Under the pieces are notes generated by a model that saw only the letters and a program-made list of their open reading frames with translations, had not been told where the DNA came from and searched no databases. The translations under genes and the position numbers were made by a program. Shown piece by piece: positions 53,785 through 63,587 of a stretch of 64,000 bases of DNA. The stretch lies in contig NZ_JAQQPZ010000013.1 in assembly GCF_028750675.1 (NCBI RefSeq), positions 241,813-305,812 of the forward strand. Direction: 5' to 3'. Each line of letters opens with the position of its first letter. Within the stretch, counting starts at the first letter, position 1. This stretch comes from Shewanella metallivivens (GTDB taxonomy: Bacteria > Pseudomonadota > Gammaproteobacteria > Enterobacterales > Shewanellaceae).

Positions 53785-54996
53785 TTAAGTGTTAGCGTTA
53801 TCGAGATTAAGTTCGCCGTTGAACGCTTTTTGCATCAGAGAGCTAAAATTTAGTTCTTGTTCGATCTTTAACTGTTTCAAACAATTGATTTGGGCATCAA
53901 GCTCTTCTCTAAACTTCATATATTTCAATTGTTCATTCATTGGTGGATAAGGGAATTCTAAATTATCCAAAATACCAGTATTCATGTGGGAGAATGAGCC
54001 GTCATCCCCAACCTTTAAACGCTTCAATCTCGTTTTACAGTATGTCATTAAACATACAAAATATAATGGTAAAAGATCTTCCCCAAATCTAACTCTAATA
54101 AGGTTTGTGCTAATAATAGAACGATCATATTTAGATAATACAACCCCCATTTTCCCAACAGTACCAGCGCGAGATATTATGACATCCCCTTGTAGTACAT
54201 TATAAGCTTCTAAATTTTGGTACTTTTTTTCTGTAATCCATAGTGATGGGCTATCAATAAACTCTCCAGTTAAAGAGATATTACTCATATTCCATACAGG
54301 TACTCCTGAATCAACAAACTCATCTTTTTTTAATGCTGAGCCGAAAGGACCACATTTTGTCCCTGTTTTTGCTGAAGCATAGAACTCATTTAAAGTACGA
54401 ACACGCCATCCTTTCGGGTTAATTAATGGATCACCAAACATCTCAATAAACACTGACTGGGCGAGGCTGTTTAGCTCTTGCTCCATTTGCCGGCAGTCTT
54501 TACGCAGTTGGTCGGCTTTTTCTAACACCGCCGCAATTTGCTTTTGGGTTTCTAGTGGTGGGAGTGGGATTTCCAATTCTGCCATTTTCTTTTTATTTAA
54601 AGTGGCTCCCATAACAGCACGATCAGTACTCTTGCCTGAATCCATTTGCAATAATGCAAAATATAAATACTCTTCACATAATTCAACGTCTTTCTTGATA
54701 GGCATTGCTGCAATAGCTTCATTATGAAACATGTCTATTTCAGCAAACCCAACTTTACCAATGCTTAGTTTGAAGCTAAATAAGACGGTGCCCTTTTTAG
54801 CTATTTTGCATTTTGTTTCTTTCACAGCAAATTCGGTAATCTGTTCGGCAGTTTTGGATAAGAGCTTGCCTTGATTCATATCTCTAATCGACAGCCATGA
54901 AACACCTTCTCCCCAATACTCGGGGTTATCGCGCGAAGGAGTCCGGCCGATGTTTATATCAACAAGATCTTGAAGCTTAACTAAAGGCCAACTCAC
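53785..54996 (-). CDS. hsdS: Type I restriction enzyme specificity subunit
   Basis: A 403-residue DNA recognition subunit. Two target recognition domains (residues about 1-150 and 195-355) are each followed by a conserved helix: EIPLPPLETQKQIAAVLEKAD and the repeat PYPPMNEQLKYMKFREELDA. The start is GTG at 54996, overlapping the hsdM stop by four bases (GTGA). The two domains define a split recognition sequence, which cannot be deduced here. It pairs with HsdM for methylation and with HsdR for cleavage. Confidence 0.9.
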   Translation of the reverse strand: MSWPLVKLQDLVDINIGRTPSRDNPEYWGEGVSWLSIRDMNQGKLLSKTAEQITEFAVKETKCKIAKKGTVLFSFKLSIGKVGFAEIDMFHNEAIAAMPIKKDVELCEEYLYFALLQMDSGKSTDRAVMGATLNKKKMAELEIPLPPLETQKQIAAVLEKADQLRKDCRQMEQELNSLAQSVFIEMFGDPLINPKGWRVRTLNEFYASAKTGTKCGPFGSALKKDEFVDSGVPVWNMSNISLTGEFIDSPSLWITEKKYQNLEAYNVLQGDVIISRAGTVGKMGVVLSKYDRSIISTNLIRVRFGEDLLPLYFVCLMTYCKTRLKRLKVGDDGSFSHMNTGILDNLEFPYPPMNEQLKYMKFREELDAQINCLKQLKIEQELNFSSLMQKAFNGELNLDNANT

Positions 54997-56600
54997 AACA
55001 ATTTCTCCAACTCTTGCACACCCTTCGTCATCTTCTCTTGCAGGGTTTTAATTCGCGCTAAAATCACTTTTGGCGAGTCGTACTGCACTTCTTCATAAAT
55101 TACTTTTTTATAACGATTCAGGCTTAAATCGCAGTCGTTGTCGGTAATGTTAGCGACCGGCACCATAAAGCTTTGTTCGGTGGTTTTGCGGTTGTGCTCT
55201 GGGCTGGCAAGGTTTGGCGTACCGTCTGGATTGGTTAAGCTTAAGTAACGGGCAATGATATCGGCGATATTACTTTGCTCGTGGGTAGGTTCAGCTCCAT
55301 CCTTAAACAGTGGAGTACGTTTGTCGTCAAGCGAGAAACCATCGGCTTGCATATCATAAAACCACACTTTGTCGGTGCCGCCAGAGTTGGTTTTAGTGAA
55401 GATTAAAATGGCAGTGCTGACACCGGCATAAGGCTTAAATACCCCTGATGGTAATGAGATAACCGCTTCGAGCTTTTGCTCGTTAACGATTTTTTCGCGA
55501 ATGCTTTTGTGGGATTTAGTCGAGCCGAATAATACTCCGTCTGGCACGATAACCGCAGCACGGCCACCGACTTTTAGCATACGTAAAATCAGCGCTAAAA
55601 ATAATAATTCAGACTTTTCGGTTGGGCCTTTGGCTTTAACTTCAACTTGTATCTCGTTACCGTTTTCATCGATTTCAGTTTTGTACTTTGGCGCGGCTTT
55701 TTTGGCGGCTGGGTTTTTACCTAAAGCGCGCAGTAAGTCAGGGGCGACGATATCAAAATCGACCGAGCCTTTAAACGGCGGGTTAGCCAAAATTAAGTTA
55801 TAAGCCTCACTGATATTGGCATCGCCTTGGTCTTGTAAGCTGTCGCGATACAATACGCTTGGGTTTTCGATGCCGTGCAGTAGCATGTTCATGGCGCCAA
55901 TCCGCAACATGCTTTTGTCAAAGTCGAAACCGGTGAACATGGCATTGTTCACATGTTTACGGTTTTCTGGCTTGTTGACCTCTTGCTTGTAGTTGTTTTC
56001 AACGTATTCTAGTGCCGCCATTAAAAAGCCGCAGGTGCCTGATGATGGATCACAAATGGTGTCGCCCAGTTTTGGCTGCATTAGCTCAACCATCATTTGG
56101 ATTAGATTGCGCGGGGTGCGGAACTGGCCGTTTACACCCGATTGCTGCAACTTGCTCAGCAGGTATTCGTATAAGTCGCCTTTGGTGTCTTTGTCGTCCA
56201 TGTTGATGGCGCTAAGCAGCTGCACTACTTGGTCGAGCAACTTAGCTGACGGGATCATAAAGATGGCGTCTTTCATGTGCTCGGCAAAGCTACCTTCATT
56301 GTGTAGGGCTTTGATTTTAGGAAACACCTGATTTTGGACTATATCCATCATCACGTTAGGATCTTTATCTTTAAAGTTGTTCCAGCGCAGCGCTTGCTCG
56401 TCAGGGCCAAAAGTGGGGTTAGCAATAGGAATGCCAGTGGCCTGTGCGCGGCGCTCAGCGGTACGTTGTAGCTCGTCTAAACGGCGAATAAATAACAGAT
56501 AAGAGATTTGCTCAATTACCGAGATAGGATTGGCGACACCGCCGGTCCAAAACATGGTCCACACTTGGTCGATTTGATTACGTATTTTGCCAGTTAACAT
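54993..56600 (-). CDS. hsdM: Type I restriction enzyme adenine methyltransferase subunit
   Basis: A 535-residue N6-adenine methyltransferase. The N-terminal helical domain (SVIEQISYLLFIRRLDELQ) is followed by the SAM-binding motif DPSSGTCGFLMAAL and the catalytic LANPPF. It methylates the site read by HsdS, protecting host DNA. It is the first gene of the hsdMSR order, which makes it likely that a 290-bp upstream region (56601-56891) carries the operon promoter; no clear motif was seen there. HsdS starts within its stop codon. Confidence 0.93.
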   Translation of the reverse strand: MLTGKIRNQIDQVWTMFWTGGVANPISVIEQISYLLFIRRLDELQRTAERRAQATGIPIANPTFGPDEQALRWNNFKDKDPNVMMDIVQNQVFPKIKALHNEGSFAEHMKDAIFMIPSAKLLDQVVQLLSAINMDDKDTKGDLYEYLLSKLQQSGVNGQFRTPRNLIQMMVELMQPKLGDTICDPSSGTCGFLMAALEYVENNYKQEVNKPENRKHVNNAMFTGFDFDKSMLRIGAMNMLLHGIENPSVLYRDSLQDQGDANISEAYNLILANPPFKGSVDFDIVAPDLLRALGKNPAAKKAAPKYKTEIDENGNEIQVEVKAKGPTEKSELLFLALILRMLKVGGRAAVIVPDGVLFGSTKSHKSIREKIVNEQKLEAVISLPSGVFKPYAGVSTAILIFTKTNSGGTDKVWFYDMQADGFSLDDKRTPLFKDGAEPTHEQSNIADIIARYLSLTNPDGTPNLASPEHNRKTTEQSFMVPVANITDNDCDLSLNRYKKVIYEEVQYDSPKVILARIKTLQEKMTKGVQELEKLL

Positions 56601-56891
56601 TGATTCTCTCTTGGGCTTTGGCGTGGCGTGTTGATATGGCCACGTAAAAATGTACTTAAGTGTTACGCCATGAGGCTTAACACTTTTATTTGCTTATAAG
56701 CGCTATCATATAAGGCTTATTGAGCTTAGGTAAACGTTTAAAATCATATTGATTAAATATTAGTAAGTTATGGTTTTAATTTATGTTTTGGCTAATGCTT
56801 TTGGTTGATAGTTTGTCTAGTCAAAATGAAGAACAAGGCGGTTAATCGCACTTATGATATCGATTCTTGTTTGAAATGTGGTTTGTTGTTT

Positions 56892-59135
56892 CTATTCATT
56901 TTCTAATTGTATGGCCAATGCGATTCGCTCCCGTAAAAATGTTTTTCGGTTAAGTGCTATTGAGCCGCGCCTCATGGCTTGCTCTACCACAGTCTGGCAT
57001 CCCATTAAAACAAGCCTTTCACTCGGTCTGGTTGATGCTGTATATAGTAAAGTTTGATCTATCATTCGTTCCGCTTCTTGAGGAAGCATGACAAAGCACG
57101 TTGGCCACTGTGAACCTTGTGATTTATGAATAGTGATGGCATAACCTAGCTGAAGTTTTGCAAGCACATCAACGGTGAGGTTTATCGATACGTGATTTAC
57201 TTCAATAACGCCGACTGCACCATTTTCATCTTGTTGCTCAAACACTTCAGTTACAATACCTAAGTCACCATTTCGCAGATCTGCGGCATCATCGTAATTA
57301 TTAGCGATAACCAGAATTGGATCACCTAACAAAATTTTGGTTCCTGTCGATGTAACCCAAGGGATCCAACCTCTTGAAGCATCTTGGAAATAGATTGCTT
57401 TTCTGGCATGGCCAACAGATGTTTGAAGCTCAATATTTAGATTATCGACGCCAAACTCACCTTTTCTAACTGGTGATAAAACAATGCTTTGTTCAATACC
57501 ACCTGACTCTCGCCAAAGTGTTATCAACCTGCTCACTGAGGGATTTCTTTCAATAGAGCAATCGCTACTTTCACTCAGTGTATTTTTAGTATCCTGAGGG
57601 ATCTGCAATACTCGATTTCTAACTGAAGTAGCAAAACTGTGTATGCCACTATCAGCACTTTGACGTTTTACTTGGGACAAATTGAAGAATGGAATTTGTG
57701 TATCTGTTAATGCCTGGAATACTAATCCATTACCCACTGGCGGTAGTTGAGACGTATCACCCACAAAAATTAGCCTTGTAGCATCGGGCAATATCCCGAT
57801 TAGACGATACATCGACAACAAATCAACCATTGATGACTCATCAATAATTAGCAATATTTGTTCAGGTAGCTTGGGCTTGTTATCGCCTATATGCTCTCCA
57901 ACAAACTTGGCAATGGTTGAGGCAGGTCTTTGTGTACTTTCCGCCATACGCTGAGCAGCACGCCCTGCTAGCGCAACCTGATAGCACTGCAAGCCCTCAG
58001 ACACTCGATCATATACTCCCAAAATAGCTTTAAGTATTGTCGTTTTTCCTGTGCCGGCTCCGCCAGATATACCGCAGATAGGTGATAAAACGGCCCCAAC
58101 TATAGCATTTCGTTGATCAACTGTTAGTTCAAAATCCAACGTGGTTTCGTACTCTGCCAATGCAGAAAACACTAGATCGTTTGATAAGCCAGTCTCCCAG
58201 GACGCTAACAATGAACCGTCGCCCTTTTTTCGTTGATGTGCATCAACAAAAAACTGAGCGACAGACGCCTCCATCAACGCTTTACCATAAACCTGGTAGC
58301 CACTACTCACCTGAATTAAAAATCCTTGTTCACAGGCAATGTCACCAATATTTTCAGGTGGATTAGATTTCATTAGCTTGCTGTATTCTTTAATCAGCTC
58401 TACTTGAGTAATTACAGTGGAACCTGTTTTATTTGCATAATTAATAGCTGCATGCTGAGTAATTCCAGCCACAACAACTTCATCTTCCAAGGTGAAGCCA
58501 AGCTTATTTGCTAATTTTGAGACCTGATCAAATGAAGCTCCCATTGCTACTAATAAAAACGGGTGCTCTTTGACTTTATCTATCGCGTACTCACCAAAAA
58601 TTGCGACTAACTTCTCACCGAACCCTAAAGGTAAACACTGCTCTTCAAGCCAGTTAATCGTGTTATAAAGAGCCGAGCTAGGCCAGTTGTCCAATAAATC
58701 TCTTACACGAGATTCTGTCATACCCGCAATGTTTAGCAGTGCTTGTTTATCTTGTTGAATAATTAGCTGAGTAAGCTGTTTATTTCTTACTAGTCGATTA
58801 GCGATGACACTGCCAATTCCTTTAATATTACTGCTTATCCAACGAGATAAAATCCTACCTGATGGTTTCAGGAACTTAATATTGGCAGCATCTATTGTGT
58901 ATTCACTCAACGAAAAGTCATTTACTACGAAATGATTAAGTCGCTCTTTACCTGATACCTCCCACAAGCTGCCTATTGTAGCGGTATCTTTAGCATGCTC
59001 GGGGAACTTAACGACCGTTGTTTTATCGCGTTTTTTTATTGAACCGTCAACGTTGATCAAATCAACTGTTGCGTATGAGTTTGATCGTTGTTTTTTGACT
59101 TGAATGATTTGGCGTAGATGGATAACTTCATTCAT
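56892..59135 (-). CDS. RecD-like DNA helicase of mobile element
   Basis: A 747-residue SF1 helicase of the RecD2/TraA type. It has a helix-hairpin-helix-like N-terminal segment (SNIKGIGSVIANRLVRN), Walker A ISGGAGTGKTTILKA, motif II LLIIDESSMVD, motif III FVGDTSQLPP and motif VI GYAITIHKSQGSQW. It is the last gene of a coupled run that begins with three tyrosine recombinases; its start overlaps the previous stop by four bases. It probably helps process the excised or integrating element, not RecBCD repair, because no recB or recC is near. Confidence 0.88.
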   Translation of the reverse strand: MNEVIHLRQIIQVKKQRSNSYATVDLINVDGSIKKRDKTTVVKFPEHAKDTATIGSLWEVSGKERLNHFVVNDFSLSEYTIDAANIKFLKPSGRILSRWISSNIKGIGSVIANRLVRNKQLTQLIIQQDKQALLNIAGMTESRVRDLLDNWPSSALYNTINWLEEQCLPLGFGEKLVAIFGEYAIDKVKEHPFLLVAMGASFDQVSKLANKLGFTLEDEVVVAGITQHAAINYANKTGSTVITQVELIKEYSKLMKSNPPENIGDIACEQGFLIQVSSGYQVYGKALMEASVAQFFVDAHQRKKGDGSLLASWETGLSNDLVFSALAEYETTLDFELTVDQRNAIVGAVLSPICGISGGAGTGKTTILKAILGVYDRVSEGLQCYQVALAGRAAQRMAESTQRPASTIAKFVGEHIGDNKPKLPEQILLIIDESSMVDLLSMYRLIGILPDATRLIFVGDTSQLPPVGNGLVFQALTDTQIPFFNLSQVKRQSADSGIHSFATSVRNRVLQIPQDTKNTLSESSDCSIERNPSVSRLITLWRESGGIEQSIVLSPVRKGEFGVDNLNIELQTSVGHARKAIYFQDASRGWIPWVTSTGTKILLGDPILVIANNYDDAADLRNGDLGIVTEVFEQQDENGAVGVIEVNHVSINLTVDVLAKLQLGYAITIHKSQGSQWPTCFVMLPQEAERMIDQTLLYTASTRPSERLVLMGCQTVVEQAMRRGSIALNRKTFLRERIALAIQLENE

Positions 59136-59560
59136 ATCTTGAATCCTGCCGCTCCAGATTGGATCAGGTTCTGCTGTTTTTTAAATTTGGTCAGTTCACG
59201 CTGAAGCTGTCGATTCTCAGCTTCTAATTCAACTATTCGCTGTGTCAGAGCATTATTGCTCATTGACACCATATTAGTTTGCTTTTCAGCTCTTTCTCGT
59301 GCGGCTTCATGAGACTTTTTATCTTCATCAATTTTCCGAAACCAATAGCCGTCAGCTTCTTCAATAAGTGTTCTGACGGCTTTATTTTGGGTGCATACTG
59401 ACTTAGCAAAGCCAAGTTCCTCAGCCAAAACTCTACGATTAACCTTACCGCTATATTCATACTCATCCCAATCTCGAGCGGCGTTTCGTTCATTAATCCA
59501 CGCTTGTACTAATTTGAGATTTTCTTGAGCAATTTGTTGTCCACTCTTGCCTTTGATCAT
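59132..59560 (-). CDS. Coiled-coil protein of recombinase operon
   Basis: A 142-residue protein. The N-terminal half looks like a DNA-binding helix-turn-helix (VNRRVLAEELGFAKSVCTQN), and the C-terminal half is a leucine/glutamate coiled coil (NNALTQRIVELEAENRQLQR). It overlaps both neighbours by four bases. The size, position and coiled coil recall TnpC-like accessory proteins of Tn554-type elements, which help the recombinases. It is not a recombinase itself. No named family is recognised. Confidence 0.6.
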   Translation of the reverse strand: MIKGKSGQQIAQENLKLVQAWINERNAARDWDEYEYSGKVNRRVLAEELGFAKSVCTQNKAVRTLIEEADGYWFRKIDEDKKSHEAARERAEKQTNMVSMSNNALTQRIVELEAENRQLQRELTKFKKQQNLIQSGAAGFKI

Positions 59561-59973
59561 CGTCTATCAACTTCTGGAAGAGGCTTGTCCAATCGTTGAT
59601 TAAGCACTTTCATATCGACATTGGGCATCATGTAAGCGTTATGTTGCCAGCGCACAAATTGCTCTAATAAACTTTCGTTTTGCTTCTCTAGACGTTCAAC
59701 TTTAGCTTCAAGAATAGAAATCTGCTCCTTTGCAAACTCAAGAGTGACATCCTTTTCGGTACTATTTAACTGCTCCTTTAAGCTATCTTTCCTATTATTA
59801 AAGGCTTCTACTAGAGCAGGATATGAGAGCAGCGTATGTCGACTGACACTCTCTTCTCCTAGGACTTTTGCAAGCTGTGCCGCAAAACTATTCCATGTTA
59901 ACTTTCCTGACCATTTATCAAGTTCATGCAATGCTACAGGCAGTGTTTTTTCTGTGATTATCTTTTTAGGCAT
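59557..59973 (-). CDS. TnpC-like coiled-coil accessory protein
   Basis: A 138-residue protein with a short helical N-terminus (LTWNSFAAQLAKVLG) and a segment LLSYPALVEAFNNRKDSLKE that recalls TnpC/XRE-like accessory proteins. A long coiled coil follows (EQISILEAKVERLEKQNESL). It overlaps the upstream recombinase gene by eight bases and the next gene by four. It probably guides orientation or frequency of recombination, as TnpC does in Tn554. Confidence 0.6.
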   Translation of the reverse strand: MPKKIITEKTLPVALHELDKWSGKLTWNSFAAQLAKVLGEESVSRHTLLSYPALVEAFNNRKDSLKEQLNSTEKDVTLEFAKEQISILEAKVERLEKQNESLLEQFVRWQHNAYMMPNVDMKVLNQRLDKPLPEVDRR

Positions 59974-62056
59974 TTTCGATCCCCAACAACATTGCTACCG
60001 TTGACTCTTCAACAAGATCTTGACTGCTAACCTTTATGTCAAAATCTTTTTGTTCTAGCGCTCGTTTTACTGGGCTTGGATCATGCTCAGGCGGGATCCA
60101 TAAGATTGCACCTTCTGGTGTATCTTCTGATTCAAGTCGCTCACGTTGTGTACGAATATGTGCTAGCTTCCAGCCCAAATGTGAAACCCATATGTCAGCA
60201 CCAAAAACACTGTCAGATTTATCTTCTGTAGCCTTGATGAATTGAGACTCCACATGCTTTTCAAGCCTAATAATTCGTTCAAGTGTTTCAGGCATACCCT
60301 TAATGCAAGCATGCTCTTTACATGTCATACACTCACCACCTTTTGTGCAAGGGGACATGGCATAATCATGAACACACATTCCATATTCTGTCACATCTGC
60401 TATACCGATTCGATTTACACCTAAGTCTTTGTAACTGACTGGCAAATTCAACTTTATGGCCTCTAATGCTGTAGGCCTTTCATTAAACTCAACAATACTC
60501 CTCGCTTGCTGTTCACGTTCATCCTTTGTACGTAAATCATAGTGGCGATTATCATTGATTCGAGCCCGACCAGCCCATCTGGCAAGCTGCCATGCATCCA
60601 TTCCTCCCCGTTCGGCATTAGTTGATAACCAAACTCGAATTTGGTGAGACGTTAGACGAATATCTGAACCATCTTCATCCTTATAACCCATACGTTGAAA
60701 CAAGGTTTCTGGTGGATTTTTAAGTTTATCCCTGACGGCTAATTGAGCATTTAATTCATTTACACTTGGCAGCCGCCATGAAAATTCTCTGACTTTAAAT
60801 TCTTTGTGAAATTCACGATCACGTATTATGACTAAAGATTCCCAAATAGGACGCTTGATGGATGTAAGATTAGGCCAATCACTGTTTTGATACTCTGAAG
60901 CTACAAATCCCGCTAGATCTCTATATGTCGGCTCACCATTTGCTAGTAATGATTGCACCCACTTGCTTTCGTGCGCGCCAACAATGTGCCAAGCTGACGC
61001 ATTGCTAAAATTAATCGTTTTGTTCTCCATTCTCGATATTGTATCGTCACTAAAACTCATGGCATGTGCAAATTGATAAGCATTTAATGGTGTGTTCTCC
61101 CCGAAATAATGTGAAGTACAACAGCGATTATGTCGCATAAAAACATCCGGATTATCGTAAGAAAACTTTGCAGCTTCTCTTGCAGGCTTTCCTATTTCAA
61201 TCAAAATTTTATGGGCTTCAATTACTGTTTCCTCTAATACTTTTGGTACCCATTTAACAGTGAAACCAAAGCCTTTTTCGCCATACCATCTCACACCAAG
61301 TGCTCCATTTTCGCCTCGGTGCAAACAGTCAACTGTTAGCCCTGTCAGCTCACCCGCTCTACCAGGTGCAAACATCAATAAAGTAATAACACTAGACCAA
61401 TACTTATCCTCTACGGTTTCTGCATTTGCAAAACAATCGGCAAGTGCAAGCATCTGATGCATACTTGGGCAACGAGTATCTTGCCATTTACGAGATTCCT
61501 TATCGGTTCGCTCAGCTTTTGCAGCAACCTTAGGCCACGGGTTTTTCCATGATTGAAGAGCGGGAACAAATCGCTTATCTCTGATAAAGTTGAGCAATAT
61601 TTCAACTTGATAACCTACTTTATTTCTTCGGTCTTTGTTGGTAACTCGTTTCTTAATTAATGCTTCTAATTCACCAATAACTAAGCCATCAGTTTGTAGG
61701 ACATTGGTAACACCATGAACCTCACTTAAGGCATCATGTAACATCCGAAGTGCCACCATTTTATTCGTTACACTTGATACGGCTTTTATACTCTGGTTGT
61801 ATCGAATATAGGCTTTAGCGAAAGATAAATAAGGCTCGTTTAACGGATCAAAGTTGGCAGGGTTAGACTTTTCTCTATACTTTGAGAAAGTCATGGCAAT
61901 ATAACGGTTTTTTTGTTTATGTTGCCAATTATTATTTTGCCAGCCACCTTGATCTTCATAGAGAGTTAGATTATCTCTACAGTGCTCAATAAAATTTTCT
62001 AAATTTTTCTGTGCAGCTATCTCATTTTTTGGTTGAAAATGAATAATATCAGCCAT
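59966..62056 (-). CDS. Tyrosine recombinase, TnpB-like
   Basis: A 696-residue recombinase. The catalytic arginine is in MFAPGRAGELTGL, the H-x-x-R box in SHQIRVWLSTNAERGG, and the nucleophile in INDNRHYDLRT. The C-terminus has a cysteine cluster (CVHDYAMSPC and ECMTCKEHAC) for zinc. A large recombinase with a C-terminal zinc cluster is characteristic of the TnpB type of Tn554-like elements. It is the third of three recombinase genes, one base after the previous gene's end. Confidence 0.85.
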   Translation of the reverse strand: MADIIHFQPKNEIAAQKNLENFIEHCRDNLTLYEDQGGWQNNNWQHKQKNRYIAMTFSKYREKSNPANFDPLNEPYLSFAKAYIRYNQSIKAVSSVTNKMVALRMLHDALSEVHGVTNVLQTDGLVIGELEALIKKRVTNKDRRNKVGYQVEILLNFIRDKRFVPALQSWKNPWPKVAAKAERTDKESRKWQDTRCPSMHQMLALADCFANAETVEDKYWSSVITLLMFAPGRAGELTGLTVDCLHRGENGALGVRWYGEKGFGFTVKWVPKVLEETVIEAHKILIEIGKPAREAAKFSYDNPDVFMRHNRCCTSHYFGENTPLNAYQFAHAMSFSDDTISRMENKTINFSNASAWHIVGAHESKWVQSLLANGEPTYRDLAGFVASEYQNSDWPNLTSIKRPIWESLVIIRDREFHKEFKVREFSWRLPSVNELNAQLAVRDKLKNPPETLFQRMGYKDEDGSDIRLTSHQIRVWLSTNAERGGMDAWQLARWAGRARINDNRHYDLRTKDEREQQARSIVEFNERPTALEAIKLNLPVSYKDLGVNRIGIADVTEYGMCVHDYAMSPCTKGGECMTCKEHACIKGMPETLERIIRLEKHVESQFIKATEDKSDSVFGADIWVSHLGWKLAHIRTQRERLESEDTPEGAILWIPPEHDPSPVKRALEQKDFDIKVSSQDLVEESTVAMLLGIENA

Positions 62057-63586
62057 TTACAAATCCCCCTCAGATGAAGCCTGCTTGCACATTATAATAA
62101 CTTGTTGGACTGCCAATAAAAGTCGATCTGTAGATTGGATAACGTTTTTTGAGACGCTAAGTTCTTGCTGTTTTTTTCTTTCCGCAAGGATTTCATTAAG
62201 CACTTCTTCGTGAGGTGCCTCTAACCATGGTTGAAAACTAGAACAGGTATAACAAGCTCGATATCCAGAGGCACAAAAAGCATAAGTTCCGCAGTTACCA
62301 ACATTATCAGACTTGCCATTTTTAACTCGACTATTAGGATCATTTGCTCTAACAGCATCACGCTCTGATGCAATGAGCTTTCCAGCAAAAGCTTGAGCGA
62401 GTGTAGCCAGCATTGGAGCCATGATTTCATCAATTTGCTTAGCCGTTTCTTCTGTATTTTCGCAGTAAATGCCAACTTGCTGTGTATCTGATTGATCGAG
62501 CGCAGCAGCTAAAGATACCCCTCTTATGCCTCTTCGTGCCAAATTTGTCGCTTTGGTATATCTAAAACGAGAGGCTGTAAAGTTAATGTAATCACCTGTT
62601 CGCTCAGAGTAGGCTGTATTTTTAACCGATACCCCACGTAATATTTCTTGAGCTAATTTAGTAGTCATATGTAAATAATCAGGAGTTTTAGTCAGTATTG
62701 ACTTTAATGCCTCAAGACCAGTTAACTCATCGACTCTAGGTTCCTCCAAAAATATTGGAATCTGCTCACGCAATGTCGATGGTAGTGTTCTACCTAATTG
62801 GGACTCTACATATTGAATTGATTTGTTACGCTGATTATGGAGAAGAAGATACAGATCTTCATTAATTGGTAATGGAGTAAATTGCCCACGGAATTCTGTA
62901 TCATGCTGTTTAGCTCTGGGACAGTTAATAACATAATCATTGCCGTTTTCATCTTCCCGAACGACCAAATCAACTGAACGCAATGCGCGAATTTGTACGT
63001 ATCTTCGTCCTGTCAAAGCTAATGACATAAAGCAACTGTACTCTTTTAAATTTAACAAGCTTTGCGTGAATGCATTAGAGGCCCAGTCTATTAACGCGCC
63101 AAGCTCGTTGTGAGTCAAAGGGCCAGAGTATGGACAAGCCCCCTTAACAGCATTGCCTTTGGGATTGCCTTTTAATATAAGTTCTTCTAAGTAATCTGCA
63201 ACCTCACTGGTAATACCTTTGAAGCCCCACTCGTACCAAGCAAGCAAGAAACCTTTAAGTGCCCCTAACTTGTATTCGTTAGCGTCATTTAAAGAAGCAC
63301 GGTAGTTGACTAGACTAACCAGAGTTACTGTTCTAGTTCCAGTAAATCTGAAATAAGCAGAAAAATAGTAAACCATGTTATATGTGTGCTTAGCTGATAA
63401 CTCTTCCGCATATCGACACACGGTCCTTCTAAAACCCAATGCTGTATCTTTATCTATATCGGCTAATTGGTTGAAGTTAATCACTGTTGAGCCATCTAGC
63501 CTCCACTCAGAATCGAAGAAATAAAATGGGTAGCCACTTTTAGTGGTGTGCAAGCTTCCTAAGCTGGCACTGTGTTTTAATTGCAT
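62057..63586 (-). CDS. Tyrosine recombinase, middle member of trio
   Basis: A 509-residue recombinase. The first catalytic arginine is in LTGRRYVQIRALRS. The box normally H-x-x-R reads RFRYTK, i.e. with arginine for histidine, and the candidate nucleophile is Y in VGIYCENTEE. A C-terminal cysteine cluster (NCGTYAFCASGYRACYTCSS) may bind zinc. It lies one base from the next gene and one base after the first recombinase. Its role in the trio is probably strand exchange at one end. Confidence 0.8.
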   Translation of the reverse strand: MQLKHSASLGSLHTTKSGYPFYFFDSEWRLDGSTVINFNQLADIDKDTALGFRRTVCRYAEELSAKHTYNMVYYFSAYFRFTGTRTVTLVSLVNYRASLNDANEYKLGALKGFLLAWYEWGFKGITSEVADYLEELILKGNPKGNAVKGACPYSGPLTHNELGALIDWASNAFTQSLLNLKEYSCFMSLALTGRRYVQIRALRSVDLVVREDENGNDYVINCPRAKQHDTEFRGQFTPLPINEDLYLLLHNQRNKSIQYVESQLGRTLPSTLREQIPIFLEEPRVDELTGLEALKSILTKTPDYLHMTTKLAQEILRGVSVKNTAYSERTGDYINFTASRFRYTKATNLARRGIRGVSLAAALDQSDTQQVGIYCENTEETAKQIDEIMAPMLATLAQAFAGKLIASERDAVRANDPNSRVKNGKSDNVGNCGTYAFCASGYRACYTCSSFQPWLEAPHEEVLNEILAERKKQQELSVSKNVIQSTDRLLLAVQQVIIMCKQASSEGDL

Positions 63587-63587
63587 A